From contig NZ_DS022294.1 in assembly GCF_000153765.1 (NCBI RefSeq), forward strand, positions 1,023,456 to 1,075,362: a DNA stretch of 51,907 bases, given 5' to 3'. Below, piece by piece: positions 17,157 to 25,873 of this stretch. How positions within the stretch are numbered: position 1 is the stretch's first letter; each line of letters starts with the position of its first letter. Under the pieces are notes generated by a model that did not search any database, was not told where the DNA came from, and saw only the letters and a program-made list of their open reading frames with translations. The position numbers and the translations under genes were made by a program. This stretch comes from Mariprofundus ferrooxydans PV-1 (lineage in GTDB: Bacteria; Pseudomonadota; Zetaproteobacteria; Mariprofundales; Mariprofundaceae).

Positions 17157-18356
17157 TTACAGAATGATTTCCTGTGGTCGTTCATGGCTGAGAAACTCCA
17201 GATTGGACATGGTCAGTCCGTAAGCGCCGGCCAGACCGAAGACGGCAATATCTCCGACATCAACGGCATTCATCAAGACATTGTTGGCCAGTTTATCCGC
17301 GCCGGTACACAAGGGCCCGCCGAAATAGACGGCCTCATCACGGACCTGCTCCTGAGCCGGAAACAGCTTCTCCCTGTGCATAGGTATGATCGCCATCGGA
17401 TGGTTGATGGCGAGCGCTGCCGGCCGGCGAAAATGGTTGATGCCGCCGGCACAGATGACCTGCTTTTTACCCCGGCTGTCCTTGATATCCAGCACCTCTG
17501 TACAGAACCAGCCGGAATCGGCTGCCAGATAGCGGCCCAGCTCCAGAAAAAAGGTGCGTTCGCCAAAGCCATACTGCTCAATTAGCGCTGCCAGGCCGTC
17601 GGCATAGGCCTGCGGGTCGAAATCGTGTCCCTCTTCCAGGTAGTCCACGCCAAAACCGCCACCGAAGTCGATCGTGTCGCAGCATGTGCCGGGATGGTTT
17701 GCTTCGATATTCCGGGCCATGCCGAATACCAGTTCGCAGTTTTTCAACAGATCACCGACATTGAGCACGCCTGAGGCGGCATAGACATGCAGGCCGCGGA
17801 ATCTCAGGTGATCCAGTGCCAGAATCTGCGGCAGGAAATCGGCGAGTTTCTCTTCGTCGATGCCGAATTTTTTCGAACCGCCCGAGAAGGTGGTTTGTGC
17901 TTCGTGGATATCAAAGTCTGCATTGATACGCAGCAGAATATCCTGGTTCTTGCCCAGTTCGGTGCAGATGGCCTGCAGCCGGTGTGCTTCAGTCAGGGAT
18001 TCGATATGGATGGTGCGAATGCCATGTGCTACGCCCCAGCGTAACTCTTCAGATGATTTGCCAGGGCCGGTGTAGATCAGCTGACCGGCGGGAAACCCTG
18101 CCGTGACGGCCTTTTCAGCCTCACCGAGACTGGCGATTTCAATGCCTTTGGCGCCGGCTTCGCGCGCGGCCTGCAGGAAGGCAGGATGCGGATTGGCTTT
18201 CATGGCGTAAAACACCTCAACGCCGGCTGGCATGATCTGATTCAGGTGAGCGATTTTTTCGCGCATGGGTGTCGTGTCATAGACGTAGCAGTTCAGGGTT
18301 GTGTCTGCTGTCGCCATTTGGCGCAATCGTTGTTCGAGGTGGGATGGGATTTTCAT
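17157..18356 (-). CDS. PLP-dependent decarboxylase, alanine-racemase fold (LysA/ornithine decarboxylase superfamily)
   Basis: The 399-residue protein is a fold-type III PLP enzyme. The PLP lysine is in FYAMKANPHP near residue 52, the phosphate loop in DFGGGFGVDY near 235, and the C-terminal barrel has GGPLCTGAD and GAYGLTMS. Where classical diaminopimelate decarboxylase has EPGR and HIGSQ, this one has ELGRYLAADSGW and HVYAASG, as in the BtrK-like or exosortase-associated decarboxylases. Its place between dapC and dapD makes a LysA role attractive, but an ornithine, lysine or related acid decarboxylase is possible. Its ATG overlaps the dapC TGA as ATGA. I leave the symbol blank for that reason. 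Confidence 0.82.
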   Translation of the reverse strand: MKIPSHLEQRLRQMATADTTLNCYVYDTTPMREKIAHLNQIMPAGVEVFYAMKANPHPAFLQAAREAGAKGIEIASLGEAEKAVTAGFPAGQLIYTGPGKSSEELRWGVAHGIRTIHIESLTEAHRLQAICTELGKNQDILLRINADFDIHEAQTTFSGGSKKFGIDEEKLADFLPQILALDHLRFRGLHVYAASGVLNVGDLLKNCELVFGMARNIEANHPGTCCDTIDFGGGFGVDYLEEGHDFDPQAYADGLAALIEQYGFGERTFFLELGRYLAADSGWFCTEVLDIKDSRGKKQVICAGGINHFRRPAALAINHPMAIIPMHREKLFPAQEQVRDEAVYFGGPLCTGADKLANNVLMNAVDVGDIAVFGLAGAYGLTMSNLEFLSHERPQEIIL

Positions 18357-19555
18357 GATAGTCCGCTCATTGCCTTGAGGCGCCTGCCCAACTCTGCGGC
18401 CTTGTCCGGTCCGTCAACCAGAGCAATGCGCACGTAACCGGCGCCGGGATTATGGTCTGTGGCATCATCGGCAGCCAGATAGGAGCCGGGCAACAGGGTG
18501 ATTGCCTGCTGTTCGTAGGCGGCAACGGCAAATGCTTCATCGTTTGCTACAGGTAGCCATATGAAAAATGAGCCGAAAGGCGGTTCACCTCGTCCGAAGG
18601 CTGCGAAAAATGCCTTCAGGCTCTGGCGATAGAGCATCAGGTGCTGCTCGACATGTGACTCATCCGACCATGCTGCAGCCGCTACATGCTGTAGCGGCAA
18701 CGGTGTGGCAGGTCCCGTATAGCTGCGCAGTTTGGCAAAACGGGCGATCAGTGAGTCATCGCCGGCAATCAGTCCTGAGCGCAGGCCCGGTAGCGCCGAG
18801 CGCTTGGAGAGGGAGTTCATGACCAGGCAGCGCGCATAATCCGTCCGCCCCAGCGATTCGGCTACCTGCAGCAGGCCGACCGGCGCCTGTTGCCAATAGA
18901 TTTCCGAATAACACTCATCCGATACAATATGAAAGTCGTGACGGTCGGCCAGTTCGATCAGACGGGTAAAATAGGCATGGTCTGCAATCCATCCTGTTGG
19001 ATTGGATGGAGAACAAACATATACAATAGCAGTATCGGCCCATACTTCGGCAGGGACTGCATCAAGATCCGGCTCAAAAGCGTTGGCCGATGTGCATGGC
19101 ATAAAGAAGGGCTTGGCACCGGCTGTAATCGCAGCTCCCAGATAGATCTGGTACATCGGGTTGGGCATCAATGCGTATGGCTTTTTCGACGCTTCCGGAT
19201 TGATCAGGGCATGGGCAATGGCAAACAACGCCTCACGCGTGCCATTGGCGCTGAGCACCTGCGTGGCAGGGTCAATACGGGCCAGGCCATAACGGCGCAT
19301 TAGCCATGCGGCAATGGCCTCACGTAAGGCATCGTTGCCGGTGGTGGCTGGGTAGCGGGAGAAGCCGTCAAGGTGGGCGGCCAGCGTACCTGCGACGAAG
19401 TCGGGCAGCGGCAGCCGAGGCTCCCCCGCACCCGCATCAATATGGGGAAGTTCAGGGTTGGGGTGACGACCTGCCAGCAGTGTTTTCAGGCGCGCAAACG
19501 GGTAGGCCCCCAGTTGCTCCAGTCGCACCTGGCGTGATTGATCTGTATGACTCAT
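18353..19555 (-). CDS. dapC: Succinyldiaminopimelate aminotransferase
   Basis: This class I/II PLP aminotransferase is predicted to make N-succinyl-diaminopimelate from the keto compound using glutamate. The 400-residue protein shows ANGTREALFAIAHAL for cofactor binding, CSPSNPTGWIADHAYF, SDECYSEIYW and the PLP lysine in MNSLSKRSALPGLRSG near residue 240. The combination resembles DapC of proteobacteria. The frame is open up to 19660, but ATG 19555, with GAGG upstream, gives the family start. It overlaps the decarboxylase gene by four bases and lies seven bases from the lipoprotein gene. An ArgD-type dual enzyme is excluded by the subclass of the motifs. Confidence 0.88.
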   Translation of the reverse strand: MSHTDQSRQVRLEQLGAYPFARLKTLLAGRHPNPELPHIDAGAGEPRLPLPDFVAGTLAAHLDGFSRYPATTGNDALREAIAAWLMRRYGLARIDPATQVLSANGTREALFAIAHALINPEASKKPYALMPNPMYQIYLGAAITAGAKPFFMPCTSANAFEPDLDAVPAEVWADTAIVYVCSPSNPTGWIADHAYFTRLIELADRHDFHIVSDECYSEIYWQQAPVGLLQVAESLGRTDYARCLVMNSLSKRSALPGLRSGLIAGDDSLIARFAKLRSYTGPATPLPLQHVAAAAWSDESHVEQHLMLYRQSLKAFFAAFGRGEPPFGSFFIWLPVANDEAFAVAAYEQQAITLLPGSYLAADDATDHNPGAGYVRIALVDGPDKAAELGRRLKAMSGLS

Positions 19556-19562
19556 GGTAACC

Positions 19563-19991
19563 TCAGCGGGAGAGATCCACGCCCTTGGCATGAATGGCGC
19601 GGCTCCACGGTCCCAGATTCCCGTCGATATCATAGGCGCGGATACGGAAGAGATATTCAACCGTGTCGTTTTTCAGTTTGATCAGTCTCTTGGACGGCTC
19701 GCCGACCTGCACCGGCATGGGAGGGCGGTCGTAAAAACGGCGCCAGAAGCCGGGGCACTGGCAGTAGGGATCGACTTCGGTACGGTCGACCTGAAAGCCG
19801 ACGCCCCGTGGGTTGCCGGTCAGTACAAATGTCAGCTCCAGCACATTGCCGACGACCCGATCTTGCAGGTTGTTGAGTTGCGGCTTGTTGTCGCCGGCGC
19901 TTGCGATTTGCGGTGCTTCCTTGCGGCCGCAGCCGGAGAGGGCAAGCAGGCCGATGAGCAGGGCTGCACTGTAGATGCGCCATTTATGCAT
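19563..19991 (-). CDS. Lipoprotein with a fibronectin-III-like domain
   Basis: The 142-residue product has a lipoprotein signal peptide ending in LLALSGC, with the lipid-modified Cys at residue 21. The rest looks like one beta-sandwich of fibronectin type III character, ending YLFRIRAYDIDGNLGPWSR. Its start overlaps the argH stop by eight bases and it is followed closely by dapC and the decarboxylase. In many proteobacteria the small lipoprotein LptM (YifL) sits at just this place beside lysA, but LptM is about half as long and lacks such a domain. Whether this protein is an LptM replacement is speculative. No enzyme motif is visible. Confidence 0.75.
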   Translation of the reverse strand: MHKWRIYSAALLIGLLALSGCGRKEAPQIASAGDNKPQLNNLQDRVVGNVLELTFVLTGNPRGVGFQVDRTEVDPYCQCPGFWRRFYDRPPMPVQVGEPSKRLIKLKNDTVEYLFRIRAYDIDGNLGPWSRAIHAKGVDLSR

Positions 19992-21372
19992 GATTATTCT
20001 CCAGGGCCGTTTTCCAAAGTGCTACCTGAGCCATCACCTGATCGGGGGCGGTGCCGCCGATATGATTGCGGGCGGCTACACAGGCTTCCACCGATAGCGC
20101 ACCGACCATCTCGGCGGTCAGGCGTGGATCAATCTGCTGGCAGGCCGCGGCATCCATCTGATGTAACTCAATGTCGGCCTTGATACAGTAGCCGACCGAT
20201 TTTCCGACAATCTCATGGGCATCTCGGAACGGTACACCTGCCCGCACCAGCGCGTCAGCCAGATCGGTGGCGGTGGCAAAGCCGGAGGATGCAGCTTGAT
20301 GCAGTGCTTCCACGTTGACGCGCATACCCGGCAGCATATCACCGAATACGCGCAGGCTGCCCTGTAGGTTGTCAAAGGCATCGAAGATGGCTGTCTTGTC
20401 TTCCTGCATGTCCTTGTTGTAGGCCAGCGGTAACCCTTTGACGGTGATCAGCATGGCCACCAGGCCGCCGATAATGCGACCGGCTTTGCCGCGAACAAGC
20501 TCAGGCATGTCCGGATTTTTTTTCTGCGGCATGATCGATGAGCCGGTGCAGAAGGCATCTGGCAGATCAATAAAATGGAACTGGGCGCTCATCCAGAGGA
20601 TCAGCTCTTCGGCCAGACGCGACAGATGTACGGCGCAGACCGAAGCGGCGGCGAGCAATTCGATAATAAAATCACGGTCGGATACCCCGTCCAGTGAGTT
20701 GCGCGTGGGCGCATCGAAGCCGAGCTCGGCGGCGGTCATGTTGCGGTCAATGGCGAAGGTGGTGCCGGCCAGTGCTGCGGAGCCGAGCGGGCACTGGTTC
20801 ATGCGTTTGCGTGCATCAAGAAAACGTCCGGCATCGCGTTCGAACATCTCCACATAGGCCAGCAGGTGGTGACCGAGCGTAACCGGTTGAGCTGTCTGCA
20901 GATGGGTAAAGCCGGGCATGATGGTCGCTGCATGTTCTTCAGCCAGTGTGACCAGTACGCCCTGTAATTTGCGGATATATGCGATCATCGTATCTGTACG
21001 TGTGCGCAGGTAGAGACGCGTGTCGGTGGCGACCTGATCATTGCGTGAACGGGCGGTATGCAGGCGTTTGCCGGCATCACCAATGATTGCCGTCAGGCGC
21101 GATTCGATATTCATGTGTACGTCTTCCAGCGCAATGGTGAATTCGAGGTCGCCGCGCTCAATCTCTGCCGAGACCTGATCGAGTCCGCGCAGAATGGCGT
21201 CGAGATCCTCGCTACTGAGGATGCCCTGCTGGCAGAGCATGCGTGCATGCGCCCGCGAGCCGGCAATATCTTCGCCGTACATACGCGCATCCACATCAAT
21301 TGAGGCGTTGAATGCTTCTACGAATTCATTGGTGGGGGACTCGAACCGACCGCCCCAGGGTTTTTCAGACAT
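19984..21372 (-). CDS. argH: Argininosuccinate lyase
   Basis: ArgH splits argininosuccinate into arginine and fumarate, the final step of arginine synthesis. The 462-residue protein is the usual length. It starts [19 protein letters not shown], has [12 protein letters not shown] and [13 protein letters not shown] in the first 120 residues, the [10 protein letters not shown] motif near 160-170, and the fumarase-family signature [12 protein letters not shown] at 277-288. ATG 21372 has an AGG upstream. It heads the minus-strand run argH - lipoprotein - dapC - decarboxylase. I saw no ARG box in the short upstream gap to slyX. Confidence 0.97.
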   Translation of the reverse strand: MSEKPWGGRFESPTNEFVEAFNASIDVDARMYGEDIAGSRAHARMLCQQGILSSEDLDAILRGLDQVSAEIERGDLEFTIALEDVHMNIESRLTAIIGDAGKRLHTARSRNDQVATDTRLYLRTRTDTMIAYIRKLQGVLVTLAEEHAATIMPGFTHLQTAQPVTLGHHLLAYVEMFERDAGRFLDARKRMNQCPLGSAALAGTTFAIDRNMTAAELGFDAPTRNSLDGVSDRDFIIELLAAASVCAVHLSRLAEELILWMSAQFHFIDLPDAFCTGSSIMPQKKNPDMPELVRGKAGRIIGGLVAMLITVKGLPLAYNKDMQEDKTAIFDAFDNLQGSLRVFGDMLPGMRVNVEALHQAASSGFATATDLADALVRAGVPFRDAHEIVGKSVGYCIKADIELHQMDAAACQQIDPRLTAEMVGALSVEACVAARNHIGGTAPDQVMAQVALWKTALENNHA

Positions 21373-21447
21373 GGCTTCTACCTGTATTCATGATGCGGCA
21401 ACACTATCGCCGGAACGGGTATACGGAAACAGTGGACAGCGATGATG

Positions 21448-21660
21448 TCAGTAATGTGGCGGCGGCACCTCTTCATCCGGCCGTGCCAGTCCCGACGATC
21501 CCTGTTGCTTCAGGTGCTGACGCAGTTGGCGAACGGCCTCTTCCAGACGATCAATCTGCCGTTGCTGGCGAGTGACCACCTCGTTCAGCTCGCCGATAGT
21601 ATGCTCCTGATAGGAGAGTCGTGTTTCCAGTTCAATGATGCGATTTTCCATCGGCGCCAT
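21448..21660 (-). CDS. slyX: SlyX family protein
   Basis: SlyX is a short coiled-coil protein of unknown role, conserved in proteobacteria. This one has 70 residues: a single helix ENRIIELETRLSYQEHTIGE with heptad leucines and a Gln/Arg-rich second half, ending in the family hallmark PPPHY. The frame is open much further upstream (to 21948) through the MscS start region. Comparison with known SlyX proteins favours ATG 21660 or ATG 21651. The ribosome-binding site is weak. It lies 75 bases upstream of argH on the same strand and may be cotranscribed. Confidence 0.85.
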   Translation of the reverse strand: MAPMENRIIELETRLSYQEHTIGELNEVVTRQQRQIDRLEEAVRQLRQHLKQQGSSGLARPDEEVPPPHY

Positions 21661-21791
21661 GCTATATCGACCGGCCTGTGAATGCATGTAGCAGGCACTC
21701 CCATCATGGTTGCGTACCCTGATGGTTTCCATATGAGCCGTGATGCGGCAGTCTGGCAACAGCTTATTTTTGCCGGCAGGAGGTACAGGTG

Positions 21792-23099
21792 ATGGAATCG
21801 ATACAGCAGTCACTGTCAGCATGGATGACCCGGCTTGGTCATCCGGAGTTCTGGTGGCAGGTGGGTATTCTTGCCCTCGCCGTGGCTGTGGCGATGATGT
21901 TGCGTTCGATAATGCTGCGGCCATCTCATGCACAGCAAGAGGGGACAAGTTTCAGCCGCCTGCGCAAAATGTCGCGCAAGAGCCTGGATCGTATCCAGTT
22001 TCCGCTATCGATGCTGCTGATCACACTGATTGGTGAGTCGATACTGCAGCAGTTCGGCATGGCCGTGCCGCTGCTCGCAATCGCCACGCCGTTGCTGCTA
22101 TCGCTGGCCGGCATCCGTATTGCCGTTTATATGCTGCGCAAGGGCTTTGCGCCGAGCCCGCTGATCAAGGCATGGGAGAATCTGATTGCTACGGCGGCAT
22201 GGTCACTGGTTGCGCTGCATCTGCTCGGTTGGTTGCCGACCGTGCTGGCAGGGCTCGATGCGGTTGCTTTTAATCCGGGCGGCACGCATGTGTCGTTGTT
22301 GCTGGTGCTCAAGCTGATGCTGACCATTGCCGGTTGCTGGCTGCTGGCGCTCTGGCTGGCCAATGTCATTGAGCAGAGCCTCAATCGTTCGGAACACTTC
22401 AGCAGCAGTGCCCGTGTTGCACTGGCAAAATTCAGCCGCTTCTTCCTGATTACCATTGCGATTCTGATCGCAATGGATGCTGTCGGCATTGATCTGACTG
22501 CGCTGGCAGTGTTCGGCGGTGCGGTCGGTGTCGGTATCGGTTTCGGCCTGCAACGGATCACCAGTAACTTCATCAGCGGTTTCATCCTGCTGCTTGATCG
22601 CTCGATCAAGCCGGGTGATGTGATTACCGTGCGCGACAAGTTTGGCTGGGTGCAGGAGCTGCATGCCCGCTATATCGTTGTGCGCGATCGTGACGGCGTG
22701 GAGACGCTGATTCCGAATGAGAATCTGGTAACCTCTGAAGTAATCAACTGGAGTTACAGTGATCCGAACCTGCGAATGAAGATACGCGTTCAGATCAGTT
22801 ATGATGATGATCCGGAGCAGGCCATGCAGCTGATGCTCGACTGCGCCCGGGCTTCACCGCGCGTGCTGACGGAGCCTGAGCCGCTGTGTCGACTGATCGA
22901 TTTCGGCGATAACGGCATAGTGCTGGAGTTGCGCGTCTGGATTGCCGACCCGCAGAACGGGCTTGGCGGCCCGCGCTCCGACGTAAATCTCGCCATCTGG
23001 CGCGCCTTCAAGCAGGCGGGTATTACGATTCCCTATCCGCAGCGCGATATTCATCTCAAAAACGGCGGCAGGGCATCGATTGCCGAGGCGGGCGACTAA
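21792..23099 (+). CDS. MscS-family mechanosensitive channel
   Basis: This 435-residue inner-membrane protein probably opens under membrane tension to release solutes. Four or five N-terminal hydrophobic helices precede the pore helix TM3 with LAVFGGAVGVGIGFGLQRIT near residues 238-257, the Gly/Ala packing typical of MscS. The beta domain follows with SIKPGDVITVRDKFGWVQEL and TLIPNENLVTSEVINWSYSD. The C-terminal part ends with the IPYPQRDIHLK motif. It is larger than Escherichia coli MscS because of extra N-terminal helices. ATG 21792 lies eight bases after AGGAGG (21778-21783); a GTG one codon earlier is the alternative. The 3' end overlaps the kinase gene tail to tail. Confidence 0.92.
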   Translation: MESIQQSLSAWMTRLGHPEFWWQVGILALAVAVAMMLRSIMLRPSHAQQEGTSFSRLRKMSRKSLDRIQFPLSMLLITLIGESILQQFGMAVPLLAIATPLLLSLAGIRIAVYMLRKGFAPSPLIKAWENLIATAAWSLVALHLLGWLPTVLAGLDAVAFNPGGTHVSLLLVLKLMLTIAGCWLLALWLANVIEQSLNRSEHFSSSARVALAKFSRFFLITIAILIAMDAVGIDLTALAVFGGAVGVGIGFGLQRITSNFISGFILLLDRSIKPGDVITVRDKFGWVQELHARYIVVRDRDGVETLIPNENLVTSEVINWSYSDPNLRMKIRVQISYDDDPEQAMQLMLDCARASPRVLTEPEPLCRLIDFGDNGIVLELRVWIADPQNGLGGPRSDVNLAIWRAFKQAGITIPYPQRDIHLKNGGRASIAEAGD

Positions 23100-24082
23100 C
23101 CCATCCACTGCAACGATGGCTGCTCAATCGCCGTGAGCTGCTCCGTCAGTGATTGCAGCTGTTCCTGCCAGTAGTGGTGGGTGTTGAACCACGGAAAAGC
23201 AGCCTTGAAGGCCGGGTCATCCCAGCGGCGGGCGAGCCATGCGGCATGGTGCATGATGCGCAGGGCTCTCAGCGGTTCGATCAGGGCCAGCTCGCTTCGG
23301 TCAAAGTCGTAAAACTGCGTATAGGCTGTGAGCAGCGTGTCGAGTACGGAAGCCTGCTGCGCCCTGTCGCCAGAAAGGAACATCCACAGATCCTGCACGG
23401 CCGGCCCCATACGCGCATCATCGAAATCGACAATAAACGGGCTCTGCTCATGCCAGAGAATGTTGCCCGGATGACCGTCGCCGTGCAGGCGGATTTTGTG
23501 CGGTGATACCTCGGCGAATATCTCTTCGATGCCGTCGAGCAGCTCTTCAGCGACGTTATTGTAAGATGATTCCAGCTCGGCCGGAATAAAGCCGTTATTG
23601 AACAGGTAGGCGCATGCGTCATCGCCGAAGGTGTGGACGTTTAGCTCTGGCCGATGGATGAAGTCATGTGCCGCGCCGAGTGCGTGAATGCGTGCGATAT
23701 AGCGGCCCAGCTGTTGCAGTTGCTGGCGGTTTTCCAGATCCGGTGCGCGACCGGGGCGGCAGGGGTAGAGAGCAAGGCGGAATGCACCGGCGTGGTACAG
23801 GGTGGCGCCATCAATCACCATGGGTGCGATGACCGGGATATCCATGTCAGCCAGCTCCAGCGTGAAATCATGCTCTTCAATAATGGCGGCATCGCTCCAG
23901 CGGTTGGGCCGGTAAAACTTGGCGACGACAGAGGGCGCATCCTCCAGCCCGATCTGGTAAACGCGGTTTTCATATGAATTGAGCGCCAGTTGAAAGCCAT
24001 TGCACAGCAAGCCGGTGCTTTCAATGGCCTGGATGACCTGTTCCGGTCCGAGTGCGAAAAATGAATCTGTACCGTTATCCAT
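23096..24082 (-). CDS. srkA: SrkA/YihE-type serine/threonine protein kinase
   Basis: SrkA is a kinase-like stress-response protein with a choline-kinase fold; in Escherichia coli it protects against stress-induced death. The chosen start ATG 24082 gives 328 residues, the same as the E. coli protein. Visible motifs are the N-terminal ALNSYENRVYQIGLED, an ATP-site lysine in VVAKFYRP, the catalytic loop RLHGDGHPGNILW and the metal-binding SPFIVDFDDARMGP. The frame is open to 24169, but that part has no family similarity. The ribosome-binding site is poor. It is transcribed divergently from the glucosaminidase gene. Confidence 0.9.
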   Translation of the reverse strand: MDNGTDSFFALGPEQVIQAIESTGLLCNGFQLALNSYENRVYQIGLEDAPSVVAKFYRPNRWSDAAIIEEHDFTLELADMDIPVIAPMVIDGATLYHAGAFRLALYPCRPGRAPDLENRQQLQQLGRYIARIHALGAAHDFIHRPELNVHTFGDDACAYLFNNGFIPAELESSYNNVAEELLDGIEEIFAEVSPHKIRLHGDGHPGNILWHEQSPFIVDFDDARMGPAVQDLWMFLSGDRAQQASVLDTLLTAYTQFYDFDRSELALIEPLRALRIMHHAAWLARRWDDPAFKAAFPWFNTHHYWQEQLQSLTEQLTAIEQPSLQWMG

Positions 24083-24178
24083 AACAGCGATGCTAACATG
24101 TTGCAGCCAGTCGTCGCGGTTTGATGGATTGTGGCGCGGCTCACAGATGCAGTGGCTCACAACGGTCATGATTACACC

Positions 24179-24934
24179 ATGAAGATGACACGATATCTCC
24201 CCACAATTATTTCACTGGCAGCAGCGCTGCTGCTTTCGGCGTGCTCCGGCAGTCTGTTCGTAAGCGAAGAGCTGACCCCGGCCAAACCGGTACATACTGC
24301 ACCGCTCAATGGTGTCGAGGCCAAAAAAGCTGCCTTCTTTGCCAGCCTGAAGCCGATTGTGGTACAGGAAAATCTACGAATTGCCGCATTACGGAAGGAG
24401 CTGTTTACTTTGCGCCAGGTGGTTCATCCCGATGCCCGTCAGTTAAAGCGGATCAGGCAGGTTGCCATGCAGTATAAGGTGAATCCAACCTCTCACCCGG
24501 ATGGCGCATTCTGGGAAACGCTGCTGAGCAGGGTAGATGAGGTGCCGCTGGAGATGGCGCTGGTGCAGGCCGCCAACGAGTCGGCCTGGGGGCAGTCCCG
24601 CTTTGCCCGTGAAGGCAATAATTACTATGGTCAGTGGTGCTACCAGAAGGGGTGCGGGCTGGTGCCGAATCAGCGAGCGGAGGGAGCCAGCCACGAAGTG
24701 CGTCGTTTTGCCAGTATGGAGGCATCGGTGCGTGCCTATATGCAGAATATCAATACTACGGCGGCCTATGCCGAATTTCGCAGTATCCGCCACAGTCTGC
24801 GCGTGCAGAGTCGTCCGCTGGATGCCGAATCACTGGCCTACGGCCTGCGTGCCTACTCCGAGCGAGGCATGAGCTACGTTCATACGATTCAGTCCATGAT
24901 CCGCAGCAACCGGGAGCTGATCGCCAATAGCTGA
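24179..24934 (+). CDS. Bax/FlgJ-like glucosaminidase lipoprotein
   Basis: This 251-residue protein carries a lipoprotein signal ending LLLSAC and, from about residue 110, a mannosyl-glycoprotein endo-beta-N-acetylglucosaminidase (GH73) domain of the Bax type. The catalytic glutamate is in ALVQAANESAWGQSRFAREG, followed by NNYYGQWCYQKGCG with two cysteines that could form a disulfide. SERGMSYVHTIQSMIRSN closes the domain. Such proteins cut peptidoglycan glycan strands in the periplasm. The start is ATG 24179 or ATG 24185; both give the same signal peptide core. A possible small peptide gene starts 12 bases after the stop. Confidence 0.85.
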   Translation: MKMTRYLPTIISLAAALLLSACSGSLFVSEELTPAKPVHTAPLNGVEAKKAAFFASLKPIVVQENLRIAALRKELFTLRQVVHPDARQLKRIRQVAMQYKVNPTSHPDGAFWETLLSRVDEVPLEMALVQAANESAWGQSRFAREGNNYYGQWCYQKGCGLVPNQRAEGASHEVRRFASMEASVRAYMQNINTTAAYAEFRSIRHSLRVQSRPLDAESLAYGLRAYSERGMSYVHTIQSMIRSNRELIANS

Positions 24935-24946
24935 GGAGAGCTTGCC

Positions 24947-25054
24947 ATGTGCGGATGCGACCGACCGTCGCTATGCATTTTGGCAGCACCCGGTCTGTTG
25001 TGCGGGCAGTTTTGTCACACAGCGCGTTTTCTGATTCAATGCGGCGCATGTTAA
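24947..25054 (+). CDS. Possible 35-residue cysteine-rich peptide
   Basis: A short frame starts at ATG 24947, seven bases after a strong GAGGAGAG ribosome-binding site and 12 bases after the glucosaminidase stop, and ends with TAA at 25052-25054. Seven of its 35 residues are Cys (positions 2, 4, 10, 19, 23, 32 and 35), beginning MCGCDRPSLC and ending IQCGAC. The spacing could suit metal binding or disulfides. The middle is hydrophobic. No homologue comes to mind, and so short a frame could be accidental; the ribosome-binding site and the Cys content are the only support. Confidence 0.35.
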   Translation: MCGCDRPSLCILAAPGLLCGQFCHTARFLIQCGAC

Positions 25055-25118
25055 GCGAGCCCTTAATCCCGAATGAGCAAACTTGCGCCACCTCTGTTCT
25101 GATGTTGTTACATTCATA

Positions 25119-25841
25119 ATGAGTCGTTTTATGATTCTCAAGAATCAAAAAATACATGCTATTGAATCATCTGTTGATGATGTAAACGCCTCGATTGGTC
25201 GGGATTTTCGGGTGAAGAAACAGGACAGTTATGAGGTTCAGGACCTTAAGTCGGGTGAGAAGGTTTGTGTTGAAGCGCTGTTAAAGCGATTAAGAGTGGA
25301 TGCGACTCCTGTCAAAGAGGTAAAGATATCACCTCAAAAACAGCGGAAGCCGATCGCTCGCTCAACCAGGCCTATTGCCCGCACGCCTATTACCCGTTCA
25401 ACCAAGCCGATCGCACGGCAGCCTGCAAGTTTCCCGTCCAATAAGTCCGGCAGCGTCCAATCCTGGCGTGCGTCCGGCAAGAAGCCAAAGCCCGGTCGCA
25501 ACGATATTATCGATGATCAATACTCTGCCTGGTTAGGCGGGCAGCCGTGCATTATTACCGGCATGGTTGCGGATCGGGGTGTCGGACCGGATTCGATCCA
25601 CTGCCACCACATCAGGGGCAGGTCCAGAGGGCGGCGCAATGACTATGCACAGGTTCCGTTGATCGGTCACATGCACACATGGTCAAATCACAGTTATCAT
25701 GTGCTGGGGAAGAGTAGTTTCCTGGAGCGATGGAAGGATTGTATTCCTGACGGTGTGGACGATATTGTTGTATACTTTGAGGCTCGCGCGAAGGCATTCA
25801 AGGCGCAATATGATGCAGAAATGAAAGGGCTTATTTCCTGA
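25119..25841 (+). CDS. HNH-like protein with a basic repeat linker (phage-type nuclease candidate)
   Basis: The 240-residue protein has a unique N-terminal part of about 75 residues, then a basic, proline-rich repeat linker (about residues 78-105, with RKPIARSTRP-type units), then a compact C-terminal domain. That domain contains a Cys-Ile-Ile-Thr-Gly turn, IHCHHIRGRSRGRRNDY, VPLIGHMHTWSN and a last SFLERWKDC. The HH pair followed by GR and a later H-x-H resembles HNH folds of the DUF968/Ref class found in phages, although the usual second Cys pair is incomplete. Start choices are TTG 25083, ATG 25119 or ATG 25131, none with a good ribosome-binding site. Its composition looks more AT-rich than its neighbours, suggesting transfer. 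Confidence 0.6.
   Translation: MSRFMILKNQKIHAIESSVDDVNASIGRDFRVKKQDSYEVQDLKSGEKVCVEALLKRLRVDATPVKEVKISPQKQRKPIARSTRPIARTPITRSTKPIARQPASFPSNKSGSVQSWRASGKKPKPGRNDIIDDQYSAWLGGQPCIITGMVADRGVGPDSIHCHHIRGRSRGRRNDYAQVPLIGHMHTWSNHSYHVLGKSSFLERWKDCIPDGVDDIVVYFEARAKAFKAQYDAEMKGLIS
25345..25424 (+). repeat. Coding repeat in the HNH-like gene
   Basis: Imperfect units encoding variants of K-P-I-A-R-S-T-R and P-I-T-R-S-T are repeated about four times. They form a basic linker between the N-terminal part and the HNH-like domain. Confidence 0.6.
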
Positions 25842-25873
25842 TTCTCAGCTTTCGATCCGATTAGTCTGATTGA

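Noticed and set aside
25345-25424. A CRISPR-like or intergenic repeat
   Set aside because: The units are imperfect, have no spacers and are in frame within a protein gene, encoding a basic linker.
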